A stretch of DNA of 40,726 bases from CAYFJO01 sp964343305 (GCA_964343305.1 CAYFJO010000046.1:1-40726); one strand, 5' to 3'; counted from the first letter of the stretch, positions 19,301-27,713 are shown. Notes: generated by a model from the letters alone, not told the origin. Program-made: numbers and translations.

Positions 19301-20896
19301 GGCAAACAGTTGCTTGAAATAGTCGTACAGCATCCGCGGCTTGTCGGACAAACAGGCCAATGCCGCATCGTTGCCCATCGACCCGACGGGATCACGCTTC
19401 TCGTGGATCATCGGGATCAGCATAAACTGCATCGTCTCGGTCGTGTAGCCAAACGCCTGCATGCGGCCGAGCAACGTGTCGGGGGCAAAACCGTGCGGCT
19501 CATTTTCGGTGCGCAGATCGGCGAATTCGATCCGTTGATTGCGGAGCCATTTGGCGTAGGGCCGTCGGACGGCGAATTCGCTTTTGAGTTCCTCGTCGGG
19601 CACCAGGCGACCCTGTTCGAAATCGACCAGGAACATCCGGCCCGGTTGCAGGCGACCCTTTTCTTTGACCAATCTGGGGTCGACGGGCAAGACACCCGCT
19701 TCGCTGGCCATGATCACTCGGTCGTCGTGCGTGACGTAATAGCGGCTGGGTCGCAGGCCGTTGCGGTCCAGCACGCAACCAATGTAGTGCCCGTCGGTAA
19801 AGGCGATCGACGCCGGTCCGTCCCACGGTTCCATGACGCATGAATGATACTCGTAGAATGCCCGCTTGCTCTCCGGCATAGTTTCGTGCTTTTGCCACGC
19901 TTCGGGCACCATCATCATGACAGCTTCTTGCAAGGTGCGGCCGGTCATCAACAAGAATTCCAAAATATTGTCGAACGTGCCGGAGTCGGAACAATCGGGC
20001 TCGACAACCGGGAACAACTTGCTCAGTTCCTCGCCGAACAAATCACTGTCGACGACGCCTTCACGTGCTCGCATCCAGTTGATGTTGCCGCGCAGCGTAT
20101 TGATCTCGCCGTTGTGCGACATAAAGCGGCACGGCTGTGCGCGGTCCCAACTTGGAAACGTGTTCGTCGAGAATCGCGAATGGACCATCGCCAAATGCGT
20201 GGTGAAATCGGGATCCGACAGATCGGGGTAATAAGGGATGACCTGACCGGACGTCAGCATTCCCTTGTAGATGATCACCTTGGTCGACAAGCTACAGATG
20301 TAGAACATCAACGCCTGCGACATCGACTCGTCACCTCGCAACAGATGGCTGGTCCGCTTGCGAATCAAATACAACTGGCGTTCGAATGCGTCACCTTCGA
20401 GGCCGTCGGCCGCGGCAATGAATAGCTGTTCGATATGTGGCTCGGCCGACCTCGCGGTGGGACCAACGTCTGCTGCGTCTGGATCTACGGGCACTTTGCG
20501 CCAGCCAACCAACCGCTGGCCTTGTTCGCTGATGATTTGGTTGACGGTCGACTTGCACTTTTCACGCTGGTCATCTTCCGTCGGCAAAAAAATGATCCCC
20601 GCGCCGAATTTGCCGGGTTCGGGCAAGTCCGTTTTGAGATCTTCCCGTGCGACCTTGGCCGAGAACTCGTGTGGCAGCGCGGTCAGAATTCCGGCACCGT
20701 CGCCCGTGTTGGCCTCGCAACCACACGCTCCGCGATGGTCCATGTTGCGCAGCGCAATGTCGGCGTCCTTCATGATCTGATGGCTACGCACGCCCTTAAT
20801 GTGTGCGACGAATCCGACACCGCAACTATCTTTTTCGTTGGCGGGATCGTATAGGCCATGTTTTTCTGGAAATCCGTTTTTGACTTTGCGATTCAT
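16313..20896 (-). CDS. gltB: Glutamate synthase (NADPH) large (alpha) subunit
   Basis: A 1527-residue protein from the ATG at 20894-20896. This start is chosen over a TTG 51 bp upstream because GCGGAAGC precedes it as a ribosome site and because it leaves the usual short propeptide. Cys25 (DSCGVGFVAH) is the expected N-terminal nucleophile of the class II glutamine amidotransferase after propeptide removal. The glutaminase domain runs to about residue 420 (MDHRGACGCEANTGDGAG, RFSTNTFPSW and NGLRPSRYY are visible). The FMN synthase domain includes GEGGEDPERF, SQGAKPGEGG and ISGDTGGTGASP. The 3Fe-4S cysteines are C1143-x5-C1149-x4-C1154. The C-terminal GXGXG beta-helix is present (GGRAIILGPTGRNFAAGMSGG). 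It acts with GltD in nitrogen assimilation in the cytoplasm. A LysR gene precedes it by 59 bp. Confidence 0.97.
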   Translation of the reverse strand: MNRKVKNGFPEKHGLYDPANEKDSCGVGFVAHIKGVRSHQIMKDADIALRNMDHRGACGCEANTGDGAGILTALPHEFSAKVAREDLKTDLPEPGKFGAGIIFLPTEDDQREKCKSTVNQIISEQGQRLVGWRKVPVDPDAADVGPTARSAEPHIEQLFIAAADGLEGDAFERQLYLIRKRTSHLLRGDESMSQALMFYICSLSTKVIIYKGMLTSGQVIPYYPDLSDPDFTTHLAMVHSRFSTNTFPSWDRAQPCRFMSHNGEINTLRGNINWMRAREGVVDSDLFGEELSKLFPVVEPDCSDSGTFDNILEFLLMTGRTLQEAVMMMVPEAWQKHETMPESKRAFYEYHSCVMEPWDGPASIAFTDGHYIGCVLDRNGLRPSRYYVTHDDRVIMASEAGVLPVDPRLVKEKGRLQPGRMFLVDFEQGRLVPDEELKSEFAVRRPYAKWLRNQRIEFADLRTENEPHGFAPDTLLGRMQAFGYTTETMQFMLIPMIHEKRDPVGSMGNDAALACLSDKPRMLYDYFKQLFAQVTNPAIDSIREEVIMSLECYIGPEQNLLETSEAHAHRLRIPHPILTNEELAALKHLDHRGWRTKTIDITFPRGEGKAGMTAALDRICAEAEAAIDDGFSLIVLSDREINADRVPVSSLIACGGVHHHLVHQAKRTRIGIVLETGEAREVHHHCLLVGYGADAINPYLAFESLFQARRDDLLDADEFTDDDKIVAAYRKGVAKGMLKVMAKMGISTLQSYKGAQIFEALGLRDEVVDRCFAGTASRVQGVDFQVLAEESLRRHALGYPADENDRLNALPNPGDFHWRAEGERHMWDPMAIADVQVAARANDEDAYWRFSKHANQSAKAAAALRGLLKFKENVNGGPIPLDEVEPAKEIVKRFCTGAMSFGSISAKAHETLAIAMNRVGGKSNTGEGGEDPERFNPLPNGDSKRSAIKQVASGRFGVTAWYLTNADELQIKISQGAKPGEGGELPGRKVDENIARIRHSTPGVGLISPPPHHDIYSIEDLKQLIHDLKNSNPSARVSVKLVSEVGVGTVASGVAKAYADHILISGDTGGTGASPLTSIKHAGLPWELGIAETHQTLVLNDLRSRVVLQTDGGLKTGRDVVIAALLGAEEMGFSTAPLITLGCIMMRKCHLNTCPVGIATQDPDLHEKFTGKPEHVVNYLFLVAEEARQLMAQLGFRTMDDMIGRVDVLDAEDAIEHWKADGLDLTPILAPAQKPRENVEVRCIMSQDHGLDLALDNTHLLGLCESAIQRGKEVEIELPIINTNRTVGTILSHELTKKWGVDGLPDDTIHIKFNGSAGQSLGAFLASGVTIELEGDANDYVGKGLSGGRLIIYPPKESSFVAEENIIVGNVVLYGATGGQAFFRGTAAERFCVRNSGAWAVIEGVGDHACEYMTGGRAIILGPTGRNFAAGMSGGIAYVWDAWEDFNLNCNLGMVELEKVEQHEDIAELRGMIELHLEYTGSAVAGRVLDGWPDILDQFVKVMPTDYKRVLLAQKAKEPQVEEVAQA

Positions 20897-20955
20897 TTTG
20901 CTTCCGCTCATCTCATCAAAAAACTGAGTTTTGAGAACGCCGTGCAAGCGTGAGA

Positions 20956-21960
20956 TTAAGTGCCGGTTTGCTCGGCAGTGTGTTTCGTTTTGCCGTTTCC
21001 GTTGGACTCATTGCTCGTCAGGCTGCCGTGATCGTTGCTCCCGTTTGGTGAGTCTTCCAATTGCGTAGAAGGGGGAACGTTGGATCTGTCTTGCAGCAGA
21101 TGAATAAATCGCCGAGCGGTCTTGCCCAGCGTTTTTCCTCTTCGCTGGATGATTCCAACGGGGCGAATCAATTCGACCTCGGCCAGCGGGATCGCGACGA
21201 GCGTTCCGAGCTGTACTTCGCGATCCACCGTTGGCGAGGGCAACAAACTGATTCCGGCATCGATTTCGATCGCCCGCTTGAGTGTTTCGATGTTGTCGAA
21301 CTCCATCGCCACGTTCATCTCGACGTTGTGATTAGCCAACGTCCGATCCAGTTCACGGCGGATTTTCAACTGACGATCGAAACTCACCAGGTCGTATCCG
21401 CCCAGATCTTCAAGGTGTAATTCCAAACGCTGCGCAATCGGATGTCCGGGTGAGCATACGACCACCATTGGCTCGTCGCGCCAAGGAGTTGCCACGACCG
21501 TGCGCGATGACTTTGCGTAACTGACCAGGCCGATATCCGCCTGATCACCTTCCACCAACTCGTAAACACGCTCCGGATGTTGATACTCCAGCCGCACATT
21601 GGCTTTCGGATTCTGACTCAAGAACTCTTGGACCAGGTGATTCAAATGGCTCAATCCAACCGAGTAAATCGATGCCACGCCAACTCGGCCGTCGACCTCT
21701 TGGTGCAACGTGCGAACTTCTTCCTCCAGGGCGGAATGGCGTTGGACAATTTTTCGACAGCCTTCGTAATAGACTTCCCCCTCTGGAGTCAAAACGAACG
21801 GGCGTTTTGAACGATCCAGAAGCTGCACACCCAGATGCTCCTCAAGCTGATGAACCACCTGACTGGCACCAGATTGTGAAATGCCATTCTCATCGGCCGC
21901 CCGCGAAAATGAGCGCCGTCCGACAATATCGCAGAACAATTTAAGGGACTTTAAGTGCAT
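20956..21960 (-). CDS. LysR-family transcriptional regulator, probable regulator of gltBD
   Basis: A 334-residue LysR regulator from the ATG at 21958-21960 (a TTG 21 bp upstream would add seven residues). The N-terminal winged helix-turn-helix is clear at about residues 1-60: MHLKSLKLFCDIVGRRSFSR, AADENGISQSGASQVVHQLE and LGVQLLDRS. The effector-binding domain follows, with GRVGVASIYSVG, ADIGLVSYA and EFDNIETLKRAIEIDAGISLLP. The last 45 or so residues are hydrophilic and low-complexity (Asn, Ser, Gly, Thr), a species-specific tail. It lies directly upstream of gltB on the same strand with a 59-bp gap, so co-transcription is likely. Control of gltBD is inferred by analogy to GltC-type regulators, which are usually divergent. 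The effector is unknown. Confidence 0.92.
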   Translation of the reverse strand: MHLKSLKLFCDIVGRRSFSRAADENGISQSGASQVVHQLEEHLGVQLLDRSKRPFVLTPEGEVYYEGCRKIVQRHSALEEEVRTLHQEVDGRVGVASIYSVGLSHLNHLVQEFLSQNPKANVRLEYQHPERVYELVEGDQADIGLVSYAKSSRTVVATPWRDEPMVVVCSPGHPIAQRLELHLEDLGGYDLVSFDRQLKIRRELDRTLANHNVEMNVAMEFDNIETLKRAIEIDAGISLLPSPTVDREVQLGTLVAIPLAEVELIRPVGIIQRRGKTLGKTARRFIHLLQDRSNVPPSTQLEDSPNGSNDHGSLTSNESNGNGKTKHTAEQTGT

Positions 21961-22112
21961 AGTTTTATGGCGATTCAACAACTTTTAAGCTGTCGGCGTT
22001 GGATAACTAATTCAAATGCAGCGAATAAACTAGATTAGAATAAGAAATGCCAGCGTAAATCAGCGGACCCTCGCAGTCAACAGCCCAGCAACGACAAGCG
22101 TAACACGTTGGG

Positions 22113-23912
22113 TCACTGAGGTTTGAGGTCGTCTAGTTCTGCTGCGCGGCGAAAATGAGCATCGGCCTCATCGGGTTTTCCCTGACGGCGCAGCAACTTG
22201 CCAAGCGCAACATCAATCTCACGAATCTCAGGATCAATCTTCAAGATTTGCCGTAATTGGTCGATGGCCCGTTGTTCGTAGCCGAGGTCCTTCAAATCCG
22301 TGGCATATCTGATGCGCCATTCGATGTTCTGATCGTCAATCCGAATCGCTTCTTCGTAACTTTGAAATGCTTCTTTGTCCTTGCCTAATTCAAACAGGGT
22401 GTGGCCGAGGCTGGCATGAGCCTTGGGATTGATTGCGTCCGCGGCGATTATCCTTCTTAGTTCTACTACCTGTGACTGAAACGTTTGACGTTCTTTGAGC
22501 CGGTCACGCCATCGTTGAGTTTCGGCCGCCGAGTCGGCCGGATAAGGCGGTGGCGGCGGTGAAAGAAATGCAGAGAAACTGACAGCCAATGCGAGGATTA
22601 TCGCTCCGACTTTGAGTCGAAGTTGTTCACGCCAAGACGTTCCGAGCAGCCACACCAATCCGTTCGCCGTGAAGAGCATCCAGACCGGCATCATGCCAAT
22701 TCGAAATCGCCCAAAGTTGTACGTGAGAAGTATCGAGAGTATGAATGCGATGACAAAACCGAGGGGCAACAGATGTTTCTTCAGTTGTCGAAAGGGAATA
22801 CCAATGATCCCCAGCCCAACGATCCAGCCAAGACTTGGCAGCCAATATAGAACCGGTACAAATTCCTTCACCAGCGGATAGGCCGCCGAGTCGGGGCGTT
22901 CGTTGTCGTTAAGAAGGATGACTGTTTTTTTGATCGTCAGTTGCGCCGACCGCAGTGGATCGCTGGCCACATGGTACAACGCTTGGTTCATCCAATAACG
23001 GGATGATTGGCCATGCGTTAATTTCTTCCCTGTTCGGCGTTCGGCTTCGTCGCGAAAGTCCTGGTGTTCCAGGCCAACGGTCGGACGGCCAAATGGCGGT
23101 GGTCGCCAATAACCGTTGGCTTCGGGGCCGTGAGCAATGTACATCACTTCGCCTCCGCCCGCGGTCACGACAACGAATTCGCTGGCGACATGGAAATTCC
23201 GAATCGTTACCGGGATCACCATCAACAGCACGCTGGCTACCAAAATCGCTGCCTGCCGAAATTGAGCAGCAACGTTTAAATCCTTCGACTTCCCATACTC
23301 CCACAACGAGAATGCCAGTGGCACCAGCAACAGAATATGGCTCTCACGATTCAGGCAGGCCACACCAATCGCCGCGCCACTCAGCATCAACCACCGCAAT
23401 CGGCCGTGGTCCGAAAAGCGAAGGGCAGCGTACAGCGAGACCATCGTCAACAACGGTGACAAGAATGACTTCATCACCATGCATTCGTAATACGCGAACG
23501 GCCCATAAACCGCGGCCAACAGCGCCGCCACGAATCCCGTGTGACGATTGAACAGCCGACATCCACAAAAGTAGACCAGCACGCTGGTGGCGATGCCCAT
23601 CGACATCTGAATCGCCAAAATCCACGCCGTGTTGAGTCCCTGCGAATACATGATGCCCAACCCATAGGCATACAGCGGCCCTTGTTCAAACACGTCTTTG
23701 CCCAGCCAATCGCCGCCGGCAATTCTTTCGGCCCATTCGTGATAATAGATTTGATCGCCGATGTTGTATTCGAATAGCGGCGATGCAAGAAACTGAGCGT
23801 AGTAGACACCTTTGACGATCAATGCGACGAGAATCACAACGATCAGCAATCGGTCCTTCACCAACTGTTTGCTCAGGAGGTGAACGGAAGATAGTGGATG
23901 GTGTCCTGCCAT
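22113..23912 (-). CDS. GT-C family (ArnT/PMT-like) membrane glycosyltransferase with C-terminal TPR repeats
   Basis: A 599-residue integral membrane protein from the ATG at 23910-23912 (a TTG at 23975 would add 21 residues). Residues about 15-40 form the first membrane helix. GDQIYYHEWAERIAGGDW in the first periplasmic loop carries the acidic residue typical of GT39/GT83-type enzymes that use polyprenyl-phosphate sugars. About ten further hydrophobic helices follow to residue 450 or so. After PPPPPYP, the C-terminal 100 residues hold TPRs (HASLGHTLFELGKDKEAFQS, AIRIDDQNIEW and QILKIDPE). The likely role is transfer of a sugar to a lipid or protein on the periplasmic side, with the TPRs binding a partner. 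The donor and acceptor cannot be told. It is followed by lysR after 152 bp. Confidence 0.85.
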   Translation of the reverse strand: MAGHHPLSSVHLLSKQLVKDRLLIVVILVALIVKGVYYAQFLASPLFEYNIGDQIYYHEWAERIAGGDWLGKDVFEQGPLYAYGLGIMYSQGLNTAWILAIQMSMGIATSVLVYFCGCRLFNRHTGFVAALLAAVYGPFAYYECMVMKSFLSPLLTMVSLYAALRFSDHGRLRWLMLSGAAIGVACLNRESHILLLVPLAFSLWEYGKSKDLNVAAQFRQAAILVASVLLMVIPVTIRNFHVASEFVVVTAGGGEVMYIAHGPEANGYWRPPPFGRPTVGLEHQDFRDEAERRTGKKLTHGQSSRYWMNQALYHVASDPLRSAQLTIKKTVILLNDNERPDSAAYPLVKEFVPVLYWLPSLGWIVGLGIIGIPFRQLKKHLLPLGFVIAFILSILLTYNFGRFRIGMMPVWMLFTANGLVWLLGTSWREQLRLKVGAIILALAVSFSAFLSPPPPPYPADSAAETQRWRDRLKERQTFQSQVVELRRIIAADAINPKAHASLGHTLFELGKDKEAFQSYEEAIRIDDQNIEWRIRYATDLKDLGYEQRAIDQLRQILKIDPEIREIDVALGKLLRRQGKPDEADAHFRRAAELDDLKPQ

Positions 23913-24007
23913 TCTTCGGCTTCGGTTGCAGTCCAGACAAGTAATAAATCGTCGAGCAATTGCTGGAGTGAACAACTGCGGGTGACAAGTAGCACGCCAC
24001 TTGTATG

Positions 24008-24208
24008 TTAGCTGGCGGCTTGATGTACACCAACGTGAGTTGGCATGGACGCCCGGTCGAGCGACACGACGATCCGTTTCTGTTGCTCACAAAATACGAG
24101 AAAATCAGAATCCGATGTCCCAAATCTCGGCATGTCGGTTTGTTTTGGTGCTTTGACCAAGGTGTCTGCAAATTGTTGGCGTTCGTCTTGGCTGGCGTAG
24201 ACTAGCAC
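24008..24208 (-). pseudogene. Possible remnant of a DUF5615/PIN-like small protein
   Basis: A 66-codon reverse ORF starts at a GTG. Its second half (SDSDFLVFCEQQKRIVVSLDR, then SMPTHV) resembles the end of DUF5615/PIN-like toxin-type proteins, where an Asp-containing D-x-x-x-L segment and a VxxxDR strand recur. The N-terminal part of such a family is missing, and no antitoxin partner is obvious. It could be a decayed gene or a chance ORF. The similarity is from memory only. Confidence 0.25.
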
Positions 24209-24408
24209 AGCGGTATGAAAAACGACGGCTGGATTAATGGCATTTCAGCTAAGAAGCGAACGAACCAATCGTCGTTCGCAGTCTCGTGCGACAACTTGTA
24301 ATAGTGATCAGAGTATCCTTCGCACTCGTCCACGGCAAACCGCCGGTACCGTTCCTTACCGCGCTGAACGTCGTTCAGCCAATCACACTCATTTCTTGTG
24401 ACAGTCAA
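24202..24408 (-). CDS. Small hypothetical ORF overlapping the methyltransferase 3' end
   Basis: A 68-codon reverse ORF begins with TTG and overlaps the end of the methyltransferase gene by 20 bp and the following small ORF by 7 bp. The product (MTVTRNECDWLNDVQRGK, then an acidic, aromatic-rich middle, ending PSFFIPLC) matches nothing I know. The chain of short overlaps on one strand is operon-like, but the weak start and lack of similarity make it doubtful. It may be decayed sequence. Confidence 0.2.
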   Translation of the reverse strand: MTVTRNECDWLNDVQRGKERYRRFAVDECEGYSDHYYKLSHETANDDWFVRFLAEMPLIQPSFFIPLC

Positions 24409-25225
24409 TTGTTGCGAAAGGTATCGTCAGCTTAATCTCGCCATCTCGCTGGGCTTGACTGTCTAATTCTTTTTCAAGATCGCCAAATACCGACTGCCAA
24501 TGGCTTGGCTCAAGGAGGTCTTTCCATGAGTCCAAAAACCAGTACTTGATGCAATGGTGGTTGAACATTGCTTCCGCATCAAGGTAACGCAGATAGAAGC
24601 TGTCCTGTTGGTTGTTTGCGATTTCAAACCCCGCTGTCGTCAGCCAAAAGTTGACCTGTGACACCGTGGGGCGTTTCTTCTGGATGTGCTCCTGCATGTT
24701 GACGACTTCGTCTGACAAGTCATGACGTTCGAGAACGGATTGAAAGACCTCATAAAACTCGAATATCGATTCTGGCAAATTGAACGTGAGCACAAACTGG
24801 GCTCCGCGCCGGCAAACACGGTGGCATTCCGAAAGTGACTGCTCAATGTCTTGAACGTTGTTGATGCCGTTGTTGGAAACCAGCAGGTCAAAGAATTCAT
24901 TCTCAAAGGGCATGGCTTCCGCGACATTGGTGGAAACTTCGACGTTGGTGATCGCATACGTCTTCAGTTTAAACCCAACGCGCTCGACGGCTCGCTCCCA
25001 CGGATCGATTCCATAGACTTTGCACGACGGCCCAAGTCGCGCAGCCAATTCGACTAACGGAAATCCCATTCCACAACCAATGTCCAGCACCTTTAGATTT
25101 GGCTTGAGCTGAATCGTATCCAAGAGCCGCATCCCAAACGGTGCCGACCACAACGGCAAGTCATCCGTGACGGATACCAGATCGAACGCATCGCGGTCAA
25201 ATTCATGATTCAAATAGTTTGTCAC
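24389..25225 (-). CDS. Class I SAM-dependent methyltransferase
   Basis: A 278-residue protein starting with GTG at 25223-25225. AGGA lies eight bases upstream of that GTG and is one of the better ribosome sites in the window. SAM-binding motif I is VLDIGCGMG (residues 46-54), with YGIDPWERAVERV as the acidic motif after strand 2 and DLLVSNNGINNVQDI as motif IV. These belong to the UbiE/COQ5-like Methyltransf_11 fold. The C-terminal half is helical with many aromatic residues (YWFLDSWKDLL) and probably forms the substrate lid. The substrate is not predictable from sequence. No biosynthetic cluster surrounds it; the nearest downstream same-strand gene is a membrane glycosyltransferase about 480 bp away. 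Confidence 0.85.
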   Translation of the reverse strand: MTNYLNHEFDRDAFDLVSVTDDLPLWSAPFGMRLLDTIQLKPNLKVLDIGCGMGFPLVELAARLGPSCKVYGIDPWERAVERVGFKLKTYAITNVEVSTNVAEAMPFENEFFDLLVSNNGINNVQDIEQSLSECHRVCRRGAQFVLTFNLPESIFEFYEVFQSVLERHDLSDEVVNMQEHIQKKRPTVSQVNFWLTTAGFEIANNQQDSFYLRYLDAEAMFNHHCIKYWFLDSWKDLLEPSHWQSVFGDLEKELDSQAQRDGEIKLTIPFATIDCHKK

Positions 25226-25667
25226 GGGTTTTTCCTATTCGTTCTCACGCTCTTCGCCTGCGGAATACACTCCACAGGTCCTTCTGCCAAAAGGATGTCA
25301 GCATTCGCGAATCTCGCGTTCGAAAGGTAGCTCAGTTGCGCATCCACAGTTTCGTGGCAATCGTTTCCACCTTGTTTGCGTCGGCCGAAGCAATCGGCAT
25401 TCAGATGAATCCATCCGTTCATCGTCTCGTGCATCGAGTCTGACACCAATCAGTCGGAAATCAGCCGTCGCATGTGCTCCGCCCAGGCACAAAGCCCCAA
25501 CAAGCCGGACTTCATCACCGTTGATCAAGAGTCGCCCGCCGACAAGCGATCGGAACGCGCGGGCATAGAAACCATGCTTTCGTCGGCACCAAGGTCAGGT
25601 TCATCGCATCCAATGTGAGTTTAATGATTCGTAGTTGGGTTGTTCAAGTGAAGACACATCATCCGCT
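25226..25667. other. Intergenic region without a recognised gene
   Basis: This 442-bp stretch lies between the toroid-domain gene (ending at 25668) and the methyltransferase (starting at 25225). Several overlapping reverse frames are open for 70-100 codons. The longest, about 25298-25590, reads GFYARAFRSLVGGRLLING and then GALCLGGAHATADFRLIGV, but its only start is a TTG in the middle and I recognise no family. It may be a degenerate gene. No transposase, RNA gene or strong hairpin was seen. Confidence 0.4.
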
Positions 25668-27710
25668 TCAGCGTGATGAATTGTCTGCCAGGATCGGCAA
25701 ATAGCGGTAATAGATTTCCAGGCAAAGCGTTGCCATGGCCGTGCTGTAGACGCGACCGCCGCAGCCGCCCCAGACGGTCGCTGGGGCCCAACTCCCAGCG
25801 TTGTCGCCTGTCGTTTGTTGCAGGCCGACGAGTTGCCGCTTCATGGCTGCGTTCCAAGACGTCCACCGCTCGCCGCCCGACTGGAACATCGCCATCGTGC
25901 CGTAGTACCAATAGTAAAGATTCGGTGTGCCGCTTCGCGGAAGGTCTTGCCCGATGTAGCTGGTCGCTTCGTCTACCAGGCGTGGGTCGGTGGCGGTGCC
26001 AAGCAAATATCGGCTCATCAATGACTCGGCGGTCATCGTTCGATTGACTCTTTCCCGCGAACTGTATCGGGCCAATCCGCCATAGTTGCCGGCGGAAACC
26101 GAGTTGATGAATCGCAGCATGCCCGCGCGGGTGCGTGTCGGGATTTTGATGCCGCCCATCTCGGCACTCTTCAGCGCCATGACCTGCCAGCCGAACTGAC
26201 TCATGTCGCCCGGATCGCCGGGACGGTATCGCCAGCCGCCAGTAGTCGTGTCTTGCGAGTCGACCGTGTACTTGACGGCCCGTTCCACAAAGGGCCGAAT
26301 GCGGCGGTCGCCGGTGATGGCATATGCCTCGCTGATTGCCAGCATCGCCATGCCGTGGCAATACATCGCGGCAAACAAACGAGCATCGCCAGCGAGATTG
26401 CCATTACTTTTTTGAGTACGCAAAAGGAACTCCAGGCCACGCTGCACATTCTTGCGATACTCGCCTTCCAAGTGCGTTTGACCGTGTGCTAGAAATGCGA
26501 GAATTGCCAAACCTGTGACTGCTGCGTCGGCCTCGATCCCTGCTCCTTGACGGTCTTGTTGTTCGACAAACGTTTTGCTGCCTCCGCCAAATCGACTGGA
26601 ATCCCAGCGACCATCCGGTTCTTGATGCGAAACGAGCCATTTCAAAGCCGCCCGCACAGCCGCTTCGGTGCGGCCATCGCCACCATTCTTGACCGCGATG
26701 CGGGTGAAGTTGTCGCTCGCGCGATTTTTGTAGATCGAAGGCAAATCCTCTCCGTCCGCGGCGCGTTTTGGTTCCGCGCGGCCGCCTGAGCTCGAATTCG
26801 TCTCAGGGGTTGATTGTGCCGTGTCGCTTACATCCGCTTCGATTTTGACGGAGGGAGCAGGCGCAGTGACCTGCTGCGAGGAATCTAGCTTGTTGTTCGA
26901 CTGCCGAAGCTGATTGATTTGACTCGCGATTGCGTCGTTTTTCGCGGTCACCAGTGGCGCTTGTGCGAGTCGTTGCATGCGAGATTCATCTTTAAGAAAT
27001 CCTGTGTTCGCATCATCGGGCGTTGTCTTGCGCGACAACGTCGAGTCGTTCTGTGTGAGACGAACCCGCCGTGGCCCCGATATTGACGGACCAACCGGCG
27101 ACGAATCGACTTCGGCTTTTGAAGGTTGGGGCGTTTCGACTTCGACATCACTTTTGCTGGCGTCGTTGGCCCACAGATGGGAGTCATCATTGCGATGTTG
27201 TGCGGTGGGACGTGATTGGGGACGAGTTTGCAGGCGGTCGTGTACCGCCGAGGTGTCAAAATCCGTCGTCCCCGTTTCACGGTGCTCCAGGGGATGTTGA
27301 TTCGTGTTGGACGCGAGCCGCTGGGGCGACATCGTATGTGGTTGCACAACAGCCGGAGAAATGACACGGTCCCATGGTTGCTGGTCGACATCGACGTCGT
27401 CCAAATCCCGCTGCTGCTGATCGCCGGCGTCGACAATCGTCAGCCGGATCACTTCCTTGTCCGCGACCGGTGGTTGTTCGAATATCAATCGCGTGCCGTA
27501 GGCGTACATCAAGAAAAGAAAGTGCGCAAAGACGGACAGCACGACACACTTGGACAACGGCTTGGCCTGTCCCCACCGTGTGCGCGACAGGACGAGGAGC
27601 GTCACCGTCAGAACGGCGAGACCGATCCAAAGAGCGATACCAAGCGCCCGAGCGCTAAACAAAGCACTCCACCAGCTCGTCGCTTCATCGGCAAGAACGG
27701 CCAAGTCCAT
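25668..27710 (-). CDS. TonB/TolA-like membrane anchor fused through a long linker to a prenyltransferase/squalene-cyclase-repeat (alpha/alpha-toroid) domain
   Basis: This 680-residue protein has two N-terminal membrane helices at about residues 22-42 and 54-72. The second, LSVFAHFLFLMYAYGTRLI, has Ser59-x3-His63, the spacing of the ExbB/D-interacting Ser/His of TonB and TolA. It continues EQPPV and IRLTIVDA, as TonB does after its helix. Residues about 75-340 are polar, Gln/Ser/Asp-rich and probably disordered in the periplasm. Residues about 345-680 contain toroid repeats: ALKWLVSHQEPDGRWD, GLEFLLRTQKSNGN, AVKYTVDSQDTTTGGWRY and LVGLQQTTGDNAGSW. No DxDD or DxD cyclase acid motif stands out, so catalysis is doubtful; binding of peptide, lipid or protein is as likely. 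It begins three bases after exbD, in the position tonB or tolA would take. ATG 27708-27710. Confidence 0.85.
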   Translation of the reverse strand: MDLAVLADEATSWWSALFSARALGIALWIGLAVLTVTLLVLSRTRWGQAKPLSKCVVLSVFAHFLFLMYAYGTRLIFEQPPVADKEVIRLTIVDAGDQQQRDLDDVDVDQQPWDRVISPAVVQPHTMSPQRLASNTNQHPLEHRETGTTDFDTSAVHDRLQTRPQSRPTAQHRNDDSHLWANDASKSDVEVETPQPSKAEVDSSPVGPSISGPRRVRLTQNDSTLSRKTTPDDANTGFLKDESRMQRLAQAPLVTAKNDAIASQINQLRQSNNKLDSSQQVTAPAPSVKIEADVSDTAQSTPETNSSSGGRAEPKRAADGEDLPSIYKNRASDNFTRIAVKNGGDGRTEAAVRAALKWLVSHQEPDGRWDSSRFGGGSKTFVEQQDRQGAGIEADAAVTGLAILAFLAHGQTHLEGEYRKNVQRGLEFLLRTQKSNGNLAGDARLFAAMYCHGMAMLAISEAYAITGDRRIRPFVERAVKYTVDSQDTTTGGWRYRPGDPGDMSQFGWQVMALKSAEMGGIKIPTRTRAGMLRFINSVSAGNYGGLARYSSRERVNRTMTAESLMSRYLLGTATDPRLVDEATSYIGQDLPRSGTPNLYYWYYGTMAMFQSGGERWTSWNAAMKRQLVGLQQTTGDNAGSWAPATVWGGCGGRVYSTAMATLCLEIYYRYLPILADNSSR

Positions 27711-27713
27711 CGG

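Noticed and set aside
20897..20947. TTG start for gltB 51 bp upstream
   Set aside because: A GCGGAAGC ribosome site precedes the ATG at 20896, and that start gives the expected 24-residue propeptide before Cys25.
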